Assembly: GCA_016278415.1 (NCBI GenBank)
Contig: JADQBV010000160.1
Coordinates: 1-5,232 of the forward strand
Direction: 5' to 3'
DNA from: Halanaerobiales bacterium
GTDB taxonomy: Bacteria; Bacillota_F; Halanaerobiia; Halanaerobiales; DTU029
DNA: 5,232 nt
Shown here: one piece after another, positions 1 to 5,232 of the stretch
Position numbering within the stretch: position 1 is the stretch's first letter
How the letters are laid out: each line of letters opens with the position of its first letter
The notes under the pieces: model-generated
The model's database searches: none
The model's input: the letters and a program-made list of their open reading frames with translations, nothing else
Told to the model about the DNA's origin: nothing
Made by a program: the position numbers and the translations under genes

Positions 1-527
1 TTACTCATAAAGATGTAATTAGATATTTCATGACAATACCTGAAGCAGTACAGCTAGTTATTCAAGCTGGCTCAATAGGGCAAGGGGGAGAGGTCTTTGT
101 TCTGAATATGGGTGAGCCTGTCAAGATAATAGATCTGGCAAAAGATTTGATCAAACTATCTGGGCTGAGACTTGGTGATGATATAGATATAGAGATAACA
201 GGCCTAAGGCCTGGAGAAAAGCTCTATGAAGAACTGCTAAATGATGATGAAAATAATGTAGCTACAGAACATGACAGAATATCTATAACCCACTTAGAAG
301 AGATAGATATAGTTAAATTGGACAAGGCCATGAAGAAATTAAAGTTAATAGTACGTAATGGAGATACAGCAGGTATTGTTAATCTTTTGGTGGACTTAGT
401 GGGTACATACAAGCCAAACCGAGATAATATACGTGAGCTTGTTTTTGATAGGGAAAGACTTAAAGATACCAAATCACTAGGAAATTTTATTGAACAAACA
501 GATGAAATAGCAAGTACTTATGAGTAA
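1..527 (+). CDS. CapD/WbpM/FlaA1-type nucleotide-sugar dehydratase/epimerase, C-terminal fragment (5' end outside window)
   Basis: The frame is open from base 3 and ends at TAA 525-527, giving 174 codons of a protein whose N-terminus lies upstream. The ATG at 30 is internal: codons 3-29 read THKDVIRYF and join directly to MTIPEAVQL, which is the conserved block of polysaccharide biosynthesis proteins of the CapD family. A second family block, [11 protein letters not shown], is at 207-239. In this family these enzymes act on UDP-GlcNAc (4,6-dehydration, sometimes with 5-epimerisation) to supply amino-deoxy sugars for capsule, O-antigen or flagellin glycans. Full-length members are either about 330 aa soluble forms or about 600 aa forms with N-terminal membrane helices; the window cannot tell which. 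The Rossmann glycine motif and the catalytic residues are not visible. The tail after the RPGEK block is acidic and ends in a low-similarity stretch. No clear terminator follows; the Wzz-like gene starts 111 nt downstream, in keeping with a polysaccharide locus. The exact sugar product is not inferable. Confidence 0.9.
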   Translation, partial: THKDVIRYFMTIPEAVQLVIQAGSIGQGGEVFVLNMGEPVKIIDLAKDLIKLSGLRLGDDIDIEITGLRPGEKLYEELLNDDENNVATEHDRISITHLEEIDIVKLDKAMKKLKLIVRNGDTAGIVNLLVDLVGTYKPNRDNIRELVFDRERLKDTKSLGNFIEQTDEIASTYE

Positions 528-550
528 GTTTTTTTAGTTCTTTAAAACGA

Positions 551-579
551 TTGCCTTTTTTGTATGTTTTTGTTATAAT
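551..579 (+). promoter_or_regulatory. Predicted sigma-A promoter (extended -10) for the Wzz-like gene
   Basis: A perfect -10 hexamer TATAAT lies at 574-579, preceded by TG at 571-572 (extended -10, TGnTATAAT). A -35 hexamer TTGCCT (4 of 6 to TTGACA) lies at 551-556, and the spacer is exactly 17 nt. Transcription would start near 586, giving a leader of about 53 nt before the ATG at 639. This is the best promoter in the window and suggests that the Wzz-like gene can be transcribed independently of the dehydratase gene upstream. No operator is obvious around it. Confidence 0.7.
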
Positions 580-599
580 TACATGGAAAAGGAAATAAA

Positions 600-623
600 A
601 TGCATGTTCAAAAGATGATGTAA
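600..623 (+). CDS. Possible 7-codon leader ORF upstream of the Wzz-like gene
   Basis: ATG at 600-602 opens a 7-codon frame (MHVQKMM) ending at TAA 621-623. A purine-rich AAGGAA at 589-594 lies about 5 nt before it and could serve as a ribosome binding site. The stop codon directly abuts and partly overlaps the AAAGGGG ribosome binding site of the Wzz-like gene, and both frames are the same, with the next ATG 15 nt after the stop. This is the geometry of a translated leader that could couple to or modulate downstream initiation. Against it: such tiny ORFs are common by chance, and the peptide has no recognisable attenuator feature such as a codon run. Confidence 0.2.
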   Translation: MHVQKMM

Positions 624-638
624 AGGGGAATTTCTGAA

Positions 639-1466
639 ATGGAAGAAGCATATGGTGATGAATTTGTTGAAATTGATCTAAGAGAGTGTATTTTTTTAAT
701 ATGGAGTAAAAAATGGCTTATAACTGTATTTGTATTTTTATCGGTCCTATTAGCGTCTATTTATTCTTTTTATATTGTTGAGCCTGTATATCAAGCCCAG
801 GCAACAATACAGCTAAGTAATGTGGAAGGGATGTATTCTAACCCTGAATCTGCTGTACAGATCTTAAAGAGTACAGATGAAAATATGCCTGTTGTTAAAA
901 AGCTAGGCGTGGAACACACTGCTGCATCATTGCAGAAGTATTTAAGTAATAGTTTAGTATTGGAAAAAAGGGAAAACACAAGAATGATTCAGATCTCGTT
1001 AAATAATAAGGATAGAATGTTTGTTGGGCAATTACTTAATGGTATGCTAAAAAGATATGAAGAAGAGGCAGATATAGAGTATAATAAAATAGTTGATAAT
1101 AGTAAAGAGGACCTGTTGACAATATCTGATAGTTTAGATGAGATAGATAGACAATTAAAATCTATTGATCAGGATATCAGTAATATATCGGGCTCTATGT
1201 TGAATTCTACAGAGAAAAGTATTTTAATGACAGGCCTTACAGACAATCTTTCAACTTACATAGGACAGAAAAATAACCTTCTACAGCAGAAAAGGAGAGT
1301 TGAAGAACAGCTTTTAAAATATCAACCATTTAATATAATTAATGAGCCATATGTATTAGAAAATTCAATTAGTCCAAATAAAAAGCTAAATCTTGCAATA
1401 GCCGCTGTATTGGCTTTAATGTTGAGTGTTTTTATAGTGTTTTTTATAGAGTTCATGAAAGAATAA
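639..1466 (+). CDS. Wzz/YveK-type polysaccharide chain-length determinant protein
   Basis: A 275-aa membrane protein with Wzz-family architecture. The cytoplasmic N-terminus carries the typical EIDLRE block (11-16). TM1 spans about residues 26-47, an extracytoplasmic domain about 48-248, a polar, probably coiled-coil region about 150-226, a SPNKK motif lies at 245-249, and TM2 spans about 251-271. The proline-containing motif just before TM2 is a family hallmark. Known members (Wzz, WzzE, and the CapA/YveK membrane adaptors of Firmicutes) control the chain length of surface polysaccharides and often partner with a bacterial tyrosine kinase. Here the protein stops about 4 residues after TM2, so no kinase domain is fused, and no separate kinase gene follows before the terminator. 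The start is supported by AAAGGGG at 622-628, 10 nt upstream of the ATG. Context with the CapD-type gene upstream agrees with capsule, exopolysaccharide or O-antigen assembly. Which polymer it acts on is unknown. Confidence 0.87.
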   Translation: MEEAYGDEFVEIDLRECIFLIWSKKWLITVFVFLSVLLASIYSFYIVEPVYQAQATIQLSNVEGMYSNPESAVQILKSTDENMPVVKKLGVEHTAASLQKYLSNSLVLEKRENTRMIQISLNNKDRMFVGQLLNGMLKRYEEEADIEYNKIVDNSKEDLLTISDSLDEIDRQLKSIDQDISNISGSMLNSTEKSILMTGLTDNLSTYIGQKNNLLQQKRRVEEQLLKYQPFNIINEPYVLENSISPNKKLNLAIAAVLALMLSVFIVFFIEFMKE

Positions 1467-1525
1467 GCACAAGAAGTAGCTGCAGCACAGGAATAATATA
1501 TAATATAAGATGAAGAGTATTGAGG

Positions 1526-1556
1526 AATATCACCCGGTTGGGTGATATTTTTTTTT
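1526..1556 (+). terminator. Rho-independent terminator closing the polysaccharide block
   Basis: A perfect 10-bp stem pairs 1526-1535 (AATATCACCC) with 1540-1549 (GGGTGATATT) around a GGTT loop at 1536-1539. An unbroken run of nine T runs from 1548 to 1556. It lies 60 nt after the stop of the Wzz-like gene and separates the polysaccharide genes from the ABC transporter genes. The stretch 1467-1525 between stop and hairpin contains nothing else that I recognise. Confidence 0.92.
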
Positions 1557-1581
1557 GCCTGCGGTATACTATTATAAGTTA

Positions 1582-1625
1582 TTTTCTATAGGGTTTTCTA
1601 TAGTGAAGTTTTTTGATATAGAAAA
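1582..1625. repeat. Three-copy TTTTCTATA repeat, candidate operator cluster
   Basis: The 9-mer TTTTCTATA occurs at 1582-1590 and 1594-1602 as direct repeats. With the following G the first two match over 10 bases with a 12-bp period. It occurs inverted as TATAGAAAA at 1617-1625. Copies two and three form an inverted repeat with a 14-bp spacer. I saw no other exact copy in the window by eye. The cluster lies in the only long intergenic region and upstream of the sugar-importer genes, so a transcription-factor binding site is plausible. Its position overlaps one of the candidate -35 boxes (1613-1618). The regulator is unknown and not encoded in the window. The AT-rich background makes coincidence possible. 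Confidence 0.4.
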
Positions 1626-1664
1626 GTAAATATATTCATATTTTTTTAAGAGTCTTAATATAAA
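1613..1664 (+). promoter_or_regulatory. Candidate promoter zone for the sugar ABC importer genes
   Basis: A promoter is expected between the terminator at 1526-1556 and the binding-protein gene, but no single site stands out. TTGATA (1613-1618) with CATATT (1637-1642) has an 18-nt spacer. TTCATA (1635-1640) with TATAAA (1659-1664) also has an 18-nt spacer. A third option, GTGATA (1542-1547) with TATACT (1565-1570) and a 17-nt spacer, overlaps the terminator hairpin. Each scores about 9 of 12 against the consensus in very AT-rich DNA, so the exact promoter is unresolved. Starts from the first two would leave a leader of roughly 150-170 nt. Confidence 0.3.
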
Positions 1665-1686
1665 TATATACTAATATATTTTTTCA

Positions 1687-1812
1687 AAGGTTTTAAGAGG
1701 TATAGAGTATGTAGCCAGGGGAAATGGGTGAAAGAGTGGTTATTTTAGGGGGTGATAATTTTTTAGAATGTTTATTTTTTAGGTGGCAGAAGGGCTATAT
1801 TAAAAAGGGAGG
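1687..1812 (+). other. G-rich, C-depleted untranslated leader with strong ribosome binding site
   Basis: From 1687 to the ATG at 1821 the + strand carries 44 G and only 4 C, in contrast to the surrounding DNA. It includes GGGG at 1718-1721, GGG at 1726-1728 and GGGGG at 1748-1752. Such a strand cannot form ordinary GC-rich hairpins, and no known riboswitch class was recognised. Three of the four C residues fall in one possible long-range helix, 1709-1716 with 1793-1800 (8 pairs including one G-U). The leader ends in AGGGAGG at 1806-1812, 8 nt before the ATG, a near-ideal ribosome binding site that suggests high translation of the binding protein. I see no ORF of note in 1557-1820. Confidence 0.45.
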
Positions 1813-1820
1813 AAAAGAGT

Positions 1821-2852
1821 ATGAAAAGAATAATAATGTTAGTACTTTGTTTAGCTTTTATTCTATCTTTAGTTGTTCCAGCCGTTGCAAGCGAGGGTAA
1901 GGTATATGGCTATATTACACCAGGACCAGATACATGGTATAAACGTGATGTTGATGGCTTTATATGGGGAGCAAAGATGGTAGGTGCTGATACAATAGTA
2001 CTTAATTCTGATTATGATGTTCAAAAAGAAGTTTCAAATATAGAATCATTAATTACCCAGGGTGTGGATGGTATGGTTGTATTCTCCTTTAACCAACAGG
2101 GGGCTATTACAGCAGCCAAAAAATGTAAGGAGGCAGGTATTCCATTAGTAGTTGTAGATAATGTTGGTCAAGTTTTTGAAACAGATCAAGATGTGGTAGC
2201 TGCTGTTGATTTTGATTGGGCTGCCATGGGTAATAATTATGCAGAATATATGGCCGAAAATTACCCAGGGGATAAAATTGCAATTATTTCAGGTCTTTTA
2301 GAACATAGGCCTGTACAGGTTATCAATAGTACTATGGAAAAAAGGGTTAAGGAATTAGGGGAAAATGAAATAGTTGTGATTAGAGAGGGTCAATACAATC
2401 CATCAGTTGCTGTAAACCAGGTTCAAGATTTAGTTCAATCTGGCCTTTCTTTTGACATAATTTGGGTGATGAATGAAGATATGGCTGCTGCGGTAATCCG
2501 TTATTTAGATAATTATGGACTCCTTGATGAATATACAGTTATTGCTCAAAATGGTTCTCCTGTAGGAATACCTGCAATTAAACAGGGAAAATTAGACTAT
2601 ACAATCAGTAGTTCACCTGGTTGGGAAGGTCTAATATCTCTTCTTGCTCTACATCAGAATGTAATGGGTGATAGTGACTCTATTAACCAACAGTTAATGT
2701 TACCAGTAATACCTGTTACGAAAGAGAACATTGAGGATAAGACTAAAGTTGTTCCATGGGAAGTTGATCCAGTAATGATAGATTTAACAAAAGAGTATTT
2801 TCCAGAGCTAGGATCTTATTTGCCAGAGGCTGAAGATGCTCCTGAGCTATAA
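1821..2852 (+). CDS. Sugar ABC transporter substrate-binding protein (ribose/AI-2 type, periplasmic binding protein family 4)
   Basis: A 343-aa exported solute-binding protein that would capture a sugar or sugar-like ligand and hand it to the permease encoded downstream. Residues 1-23 form a signal peptide (MKR, hydrophobic core, then PAVA), with likely signal peptidase I cleavage after A23. Cys10 is not in a lipobox (LVLC, with Leu before Cys), so it is not predicted to be a lipoprotein. The mature part is a type-I periplasmic binding fold over about residues 27-320. Blocks typical of the RbsB-like family are visible: GVDGMVVFS (81-89), AGIPLVVVDN (105-114), VMNEDMAAA (216-224) and AIKQGKLDYTI (252-262). 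Candidate ligand contacts by analogy with RbsB are W39, D113, R163, N218/D220 and N244; the N244 position is Asp in RbsB. The start is fixed by AGGGAGG 8 nt upstream. The ATPase gene follows after 112 nt with a hairpin between. Ligand unknown: pentose, hexose, polyol or autoinducer-like are all possible. Confidence 0.92.
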   Translation: MKRIIMLVLCLAFILSLVVPAVASEGKVYGYITPGPDTWYKRDVDGFIWGAKMVGADTIVLNSDYDVQKEVSNIESLITQGVDGMVVFSFNQQGAITAAKKCKEAGIPLVVVDNVGQVFETDQDVVAAVDFDWAAMGNNYAEYMAENYPGDKIAIISGLLEHRPVQVINSTMEKRVKELGENEIVVIREGQYNPSVAVNQVQDLVQSGLSFDIIWVMNEDMAAAVIRYLDNYGLLDEYTVIAQNGSPVGIPAIKQGKLDYTISSSPGWEGLISLLALHQNVMGDSDSINQQLMLPVIPVTKENIEDKTKVVPWEVDPVMIDLTKEYFPELGSYLPEAEDAPEL

Positions 2853-2874
2853 AGACTGAGAAGTAATAAGACTT

Positions 2875-2913
2875 AGAGAACCTTTATATTAAATACATAT
2901 ATAAAGGTTCTCT
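2875..2913 (+). terminator. Intercistronic hairpin after the binding-protein gene (partial terminator or mRNA stabiliser)
   Basis: A perfect 15-bp stem pairs 2875-2889 with 2899-2913 around a 9-nt loop (2890-2898). It begins 22 nt after the stop codon of the binding-protein gene. The bases after the stem (TTATAATT) are not a proper T-run, so it is a poor full terminator and transcription probably continues into the ATPase gene 51 nt further on. Hairpins in this position in sugar-importer operons, such as those between malE and malF, are known to protect the upstream message and reduce downstream expression. That fits the need for an excess of binding protein; the same role here is inference. 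Confidence 0.65.
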
Positions 2914-2964
2914 TATAATTAAAAGGTATATTACGGGAGTCTTAAAGAAAGGAGGTATTTTACT

Positions 2965-4461
2965 ATGTCAGTTGGCAGTAATAGGGAAATACTCAGAATG
3001 GAACATATATTCAAGACATATGGAGAGACAATAGCCTTATATGATGTTGGATTTGATTTGCGCCCTGGAGAAGTACACTGTTTGGTTGGTGAAAATGGGG
3101 CAGGGAAGTCAACTCTTATAAAAATATTAGCAGGAGCTGAAAAACCAGAAAGTGGACAGTTATGTCTTTTTGGAAATAAGTATAATTACCTGACACCTAA
3201 TCAGTCGATGAAAATGGGTATAGCTACTATTTACCAGGATATAGAGCTAATTAATTCATTAAATATAGTGGATAACATCTTTTTAGGAAAAGAGATAAGG
3301 ACAAAATATGGAACCATTGATCATCATCAGCAAACTATCAAGGCTAAAGAGTTAATGGAATCACTGAATATAGATTTACCAGTTAGGGCTTTAGTTGAAG
3401 ATTTATCACCTGTAGAGCAGCAGGTACTACAGATAATTAAGGCATTATATATAGATGTAAAAATTATGGTTATGGATGAACCTACTGCTTCCTTAGGTCT
3501 TGAAGAAACAAAAGCTTTAATAGATTTAATAAGAAAGTTAACAGCAAAGGGTATTAGTGTAATTTATATTTCCCATTATCTTGAAGAGGTCTTTAAAATA
3601 GGTGATAGAATAACTGTTTTAAAGGATGGTGAAGTAGTAAATACTTTTGAGGCAAAAAGTACCGATACAGAAGTGATTACTTCGAGTATGATTGGACGCA
3701 AAAAATCCCTATTCTATAAACGTGAGTTTATTCCTTCAGGTGAGGTGGTACTCCAGGTAAAAAACCTTAGCAAAGACAACTTATTTCATAATGTAAAATT
3801 TGAATTAAAAGAAGGTGAAATTCTTGGTTTTGGCGGTATAGTAGGAGCGGGACGTACAGAACTAATGAATGTACTTTTTGGAGCCTATAAACAGGACCGA
3901 GGGAAAGTTATATTAAATGGAGAAATTATTAATCCAGAATCACCCTGGAAAGCAATAAAAAATGGTATAGCAATGATACCAGAAGACAGGAAAAAATTAG
4001 GGCTTTTAACATTGCGTTCATTATTGGAAAATATAGCAATTATACATAATCAGGGAAGGCCCCTACTTGATCATAAAGATGAAAAAGAAAATGTAAAGAA
4101 AATGATAGAGCAACTTAATATTACGACTTCTGGAATCAATCAACTAGTAGGGTATTTAAGTGGAGGAAACCAACAAAAAGCTGTTATAGCAAGGTGGCTT
4201 TTAAGCAAAGCCCAAATTTTTATATTTGATGAACCGACAAAAGGTGTTGATATCGGAGCCAAAGAACAAATATATAAACTTATGATAAGTCTGGTGAAAA
4301 GAGGTAAAAGCATTATTATGGTTTCGTCGGATATGCCAGAATTGATGTCTATGAGTGATAGGATAGCAATAATGAGAGAAGGTAAATTAGTCAAAATTTT
4401 AGATTCTGATCAGGTAAGTGAACGTAATCTATTGGATTATTTCCTAGGAGTCAAAAAGTAA
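2965..4461 (+). CDS. Sugar ABC transporter ATP-binding protein with two ATPase domains (RbsA/MglA/XylG family)
   Basis: A 498-aa cytoplasmic ATPase, the usual length for the CUT2 family, in which two nucleotide-binding domains are fused. Domain 1 (about 9-245): Walker A GENGAGKST 42-50, Q-loop Q91, signature position LSPVEQQ 147-153, Walker B MDEP with D171 and E172, switch H204. Domain 2 (about 255-495): Walker A variant VGAGRTE 293-299 with Arg297 in place of the usual Lys, canonical signature LSGGNQQ 398-404, Walker B D422/E423, and SSDMPE with Asp456 where the switch His would be. The changes in domain 2 are normal for this family. In domain 1 the signature has Val150 in place of the otherwise usual Gly (compare LSIGDQQ in E. 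coli RbsA), which is unusual. AAAGGAGG at 2948-2955, 9 nt before the ATG, supports the start. It would energise uptake through the permease that starts 16 nt downstream. Substrate unknown. Confidence 0.95.
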   Translation: MSVGSNREILRMEHIFKTYGETIALYDVGFDLRPGEVHCLVGENGAGKSTLIKILAGAEKPESGQLCLFGNKYNYLTPNQSMKMGIATIYQDIELINSLNIVDNIFLGKEIRTKYGTIDHHQQTIKAKELMESLNIDLPVRALVEDLSPVEQQVLQIIKALYIDVKIMVMDEPTASLGLEETKALIDLIRKLTAKGISVIYISHYLEEVFKIGDRITVLKDGEVVNTFEAKSTDTEVITSSMIGRKKSLFYKREFIPSGEVVLQVKNLSKDNLFHNVKFELKEGEILGFGGIVGAGRTELMNVLFGAYKQDRGKVILNGEIINPESPWKAIKNGIAMIPEDRKKLGLLTLRSLLENIAIIHNQGRPLLDHKDEKENVKKMIEQLNITTSGINQLVGYLSGGNQQKAVIARWLLSKAQIFIFDEPTKGVDIGAKEQIYKLMISLVKRGKSIIMVSSDMPELMSMSDRIAIMREGKLVKILDSDQVSERNLLDYFLGVKK

Positions 4462-4462
4462 T

Positions 4463-4468
4463 GGGAGG
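4463..4468 (+). promoter_or_regulatory. Ribosome binding site that fixes the GTG start of the permease
   Basis: GGGAGG lies immediately after the ATPase stop codon (4459-4461), and the GTG at 4478 follows 9 nt after it. No ATG in the frame offers a comparable site nearby; the first in-frame ATG is deep inside the conserved region. The placement suggests translational coupling of ATPase and permease. Confidence 0.8.
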
Positions 4469-4477
4469 TGGATCATA

Positions 4478-5232
4478 GTGAAACAATTAAGCGAATTTAA
4501 AAAAATAGTAATTCAAAATCAATGGTTTTTTCTTTTAGCAGTAGTAATAATTCTATCAATAATAGCAAGTGTTATTAACCCTCGCTATTATGCCCTGGGC
4601 AATATAAGTAATCTATTAAGTCAGATTTCAGTTTTGAGTTTAGTTGCCTGTGGAGCTACCATATTAATTATATCTGGTAATTTCGATATTTCTGTTGGAG
4701 CTAATATTGGACTTTCTGCTGTTATAATGGCAATGTTAATGAGAAATGATTATCCATCACTGCTGGCAGTTGGTATAGGTCTTTTAGTTGCAATAATCTG
4801 TTCATTACTTATTGGTGGTGCCTCGATAATTTTTCATGCACCTTCTTTTATAATTTCGCTGGCAGCTGTTGGAGTATTTAAGGGTATAGCATTATTTCTT
4901 ACTGAGGGAACTATTCAGACAATATATGGTAAATTTGAAATGCTGGGTGGTACCCGTTTTTTTAATTTCTTTCCCCTTCTTTTCCTAATAGCATTATTGG
5001 GATATGGTCTAATTAATTTTATTCTAAAACATACCCAATTGGGAAGATCTGTCTATGCGATTGGTGATAATCAAAAAGCAGCATATCTAGCAGGTGTAAA
5101 GGTAAAAAAAAGCAAACTAATCTTCTTTGCATTAAATGGTCTTTTCGTTGGAATAGCAGCTATGTTGCTTTTATCACGGGTTGGTGCTGCACAGCCAAGT
5201 ACTGGAACAGGTATAGAGCTTCAAGCGATAGG
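4478..5232 (+). CDS. Sugar ABC transporter permease (RbsC family, BPD_transp_2), 3' end outside window
   Basis: An open frame from GTG 4478 runs off the window edge: 251 complete codons plus two bases, compared with about 310-330 aa for full-length RbsC-type permeases. It is a polytopic membrane protein with hydrophobic segments at about residues 16-34, 49-66, 72-88, 94-117, 122-141, 164-184 and 213-233. The family block ISGNFDISVGA (65-75) corresponds to the usual SGGIDLSVGS. The cytoplasmic region QLGRSVYAIGDNQKAA (187-202) through AGVKVKKSK (205-213) is the conserved loop of this family thought to contact the ATPase. AAQPSTGTGIELQAI (237-251) matches the family's extracytoplasmic motif. 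It would form the transport pathway, probably as a homodimer, with the ATPase encoded 16 nt upstream and the exported binding protein. No truncation is seen other than the window end. Confidence 0.93.
   Translation, partial: MKQLSEFKKIVIQNQWFFLLAVVIILSIIASVINPRYYALGNISNLLSQISVLSLVACGATILIISGNFDISVGANIGLSAVIMAMLMRNDYPSLLAVGIGLLVAIICSLLIGGASIIFHAPSFIISLAAVGVFKGIALFLTEGTIQTIYGKFEMLGGTRFFNFFPLLFLIALLGYGLINFILKHTQLGRSVYAIGDNQKAAYLAGVKVKKSKLIFFALNGLFVGIAAMLLLSRVGAAQPSTGTGIELQAI

Noticed and set aside
224..472. Open frame on the - strand within the dehydratase gene
   Set aside because: It is antisense to a conserved coding frame; its serine-rich product is low complexity and matches nothing recognisable.
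528..550. Terminator after the dehydratase gene in a T-rich stretch
   Set aside because: T-runs are present but no stable GC-containing stem precedes them.
791..979. Open frame on the - strand within the Wzz-like gene
   Set aside because: It is short, lies opposite a well-supported gene and shows no family motif.
1557..1820. Known riboswitch, tRNA, CRISPR array or catabolite-repression (cre) site in the long intergenic region
   Set aside because: No conserved riboswitch core, cloverleaf, regular repeat-spacer pattern or cre-like palindrome could be recognised by eye.
2914..2919. TATAAT just after the intercistronic hairpin as a promoter for the ATPase gene
   Set aside because: No acceptable -35 box lies 16-18 nt upstream (AAATAC at 2891-2896, in the hairpin loop), so it is probably chance in AT-rich DNA.
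4140..4394. Open frame on the - strand within the ATPase gene
   Set aside because: It lies opposite the conserved signature and Walker B region of the second ATPase domain; the apparent hydrophobicity comes from the complementary strand of coding sequence.
1..5232. Insertion sequence, phage or defence system
   Set aside because: All supported genes are housekeeping-type polysaccharide or sugar-transport genes; no transposase, integrase, terminal inverted repeats or defence-type domain was seen.

Overview
The window comes from an AT-rich bacterial genome with strong GGAGG-type ribosome binding sites, which fits a low-GC Firmicute. The sugar-binding protein has a signal-peptidase-I type leader and no lipobox cysteine. 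Monoderm Firmicutes usually tether such proteins as lipoproteins, so a diderm Firmicute such as the Halanaerobiales is a reasonable but unproven guess. All recognisable genes lie on the + strand.

Left part (1-1556): the end of a surface polysaccharide locus. It holds the C-terminal 174 codons of a CapD/WbpM/FlaA1-type nucleotide-sugar dehydratase/epimerase, whose start lies outside the window. Next comes a well-formed extended -10 promoter (551-579), a possible 7-codon leader ORF (600-623), and a Wzz/YveK-type chain-length determinant (639-1466) without a fused or adjacent tyrosine kinase. A 10-bp-stem rho-independent terminator (1526-1556) closes this block.

Middle (1557-1820): a 264-nt region without a recognisable gene. 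It contains three copies of the 9-mer TTTTCTATA (two direct, one inverted; 1582-1625), several mediocre promoter candidates, and a leader strongly skewed to G over C (44 G, 4 C in 1687-1820). This is the likely control region of the genes that follow.

Right part (1821-5232): a ribose-family (carbohydrate uptake transporter-2, CUT2) ABC importer in the order binding protein (1821-2852), double-domain ATPase (2965-4461), permease (4478 to the window edge, GTG start, incomplete). A 15-bp intercistronic hairpin (2875-2913) separates the binding protein from the ATPase and probably sets unequal expression. The ATPase and permease are 16 nt apart and almost certainly co-translated. The binding protein would capture a sugar or sugar-like ligand outside the membrane, the permease would form the channel, and the ATPase would power uptake. 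The substrate cannot be named from this window, which shows no catabolic genes and no regulator gene.

I found no clearly novel system. The best leads are the TTTTCTATA repeat cluster, the C-depleted leader, the degenerate ABC signature in the first ATPase domain, and the intercistronic hairpin.
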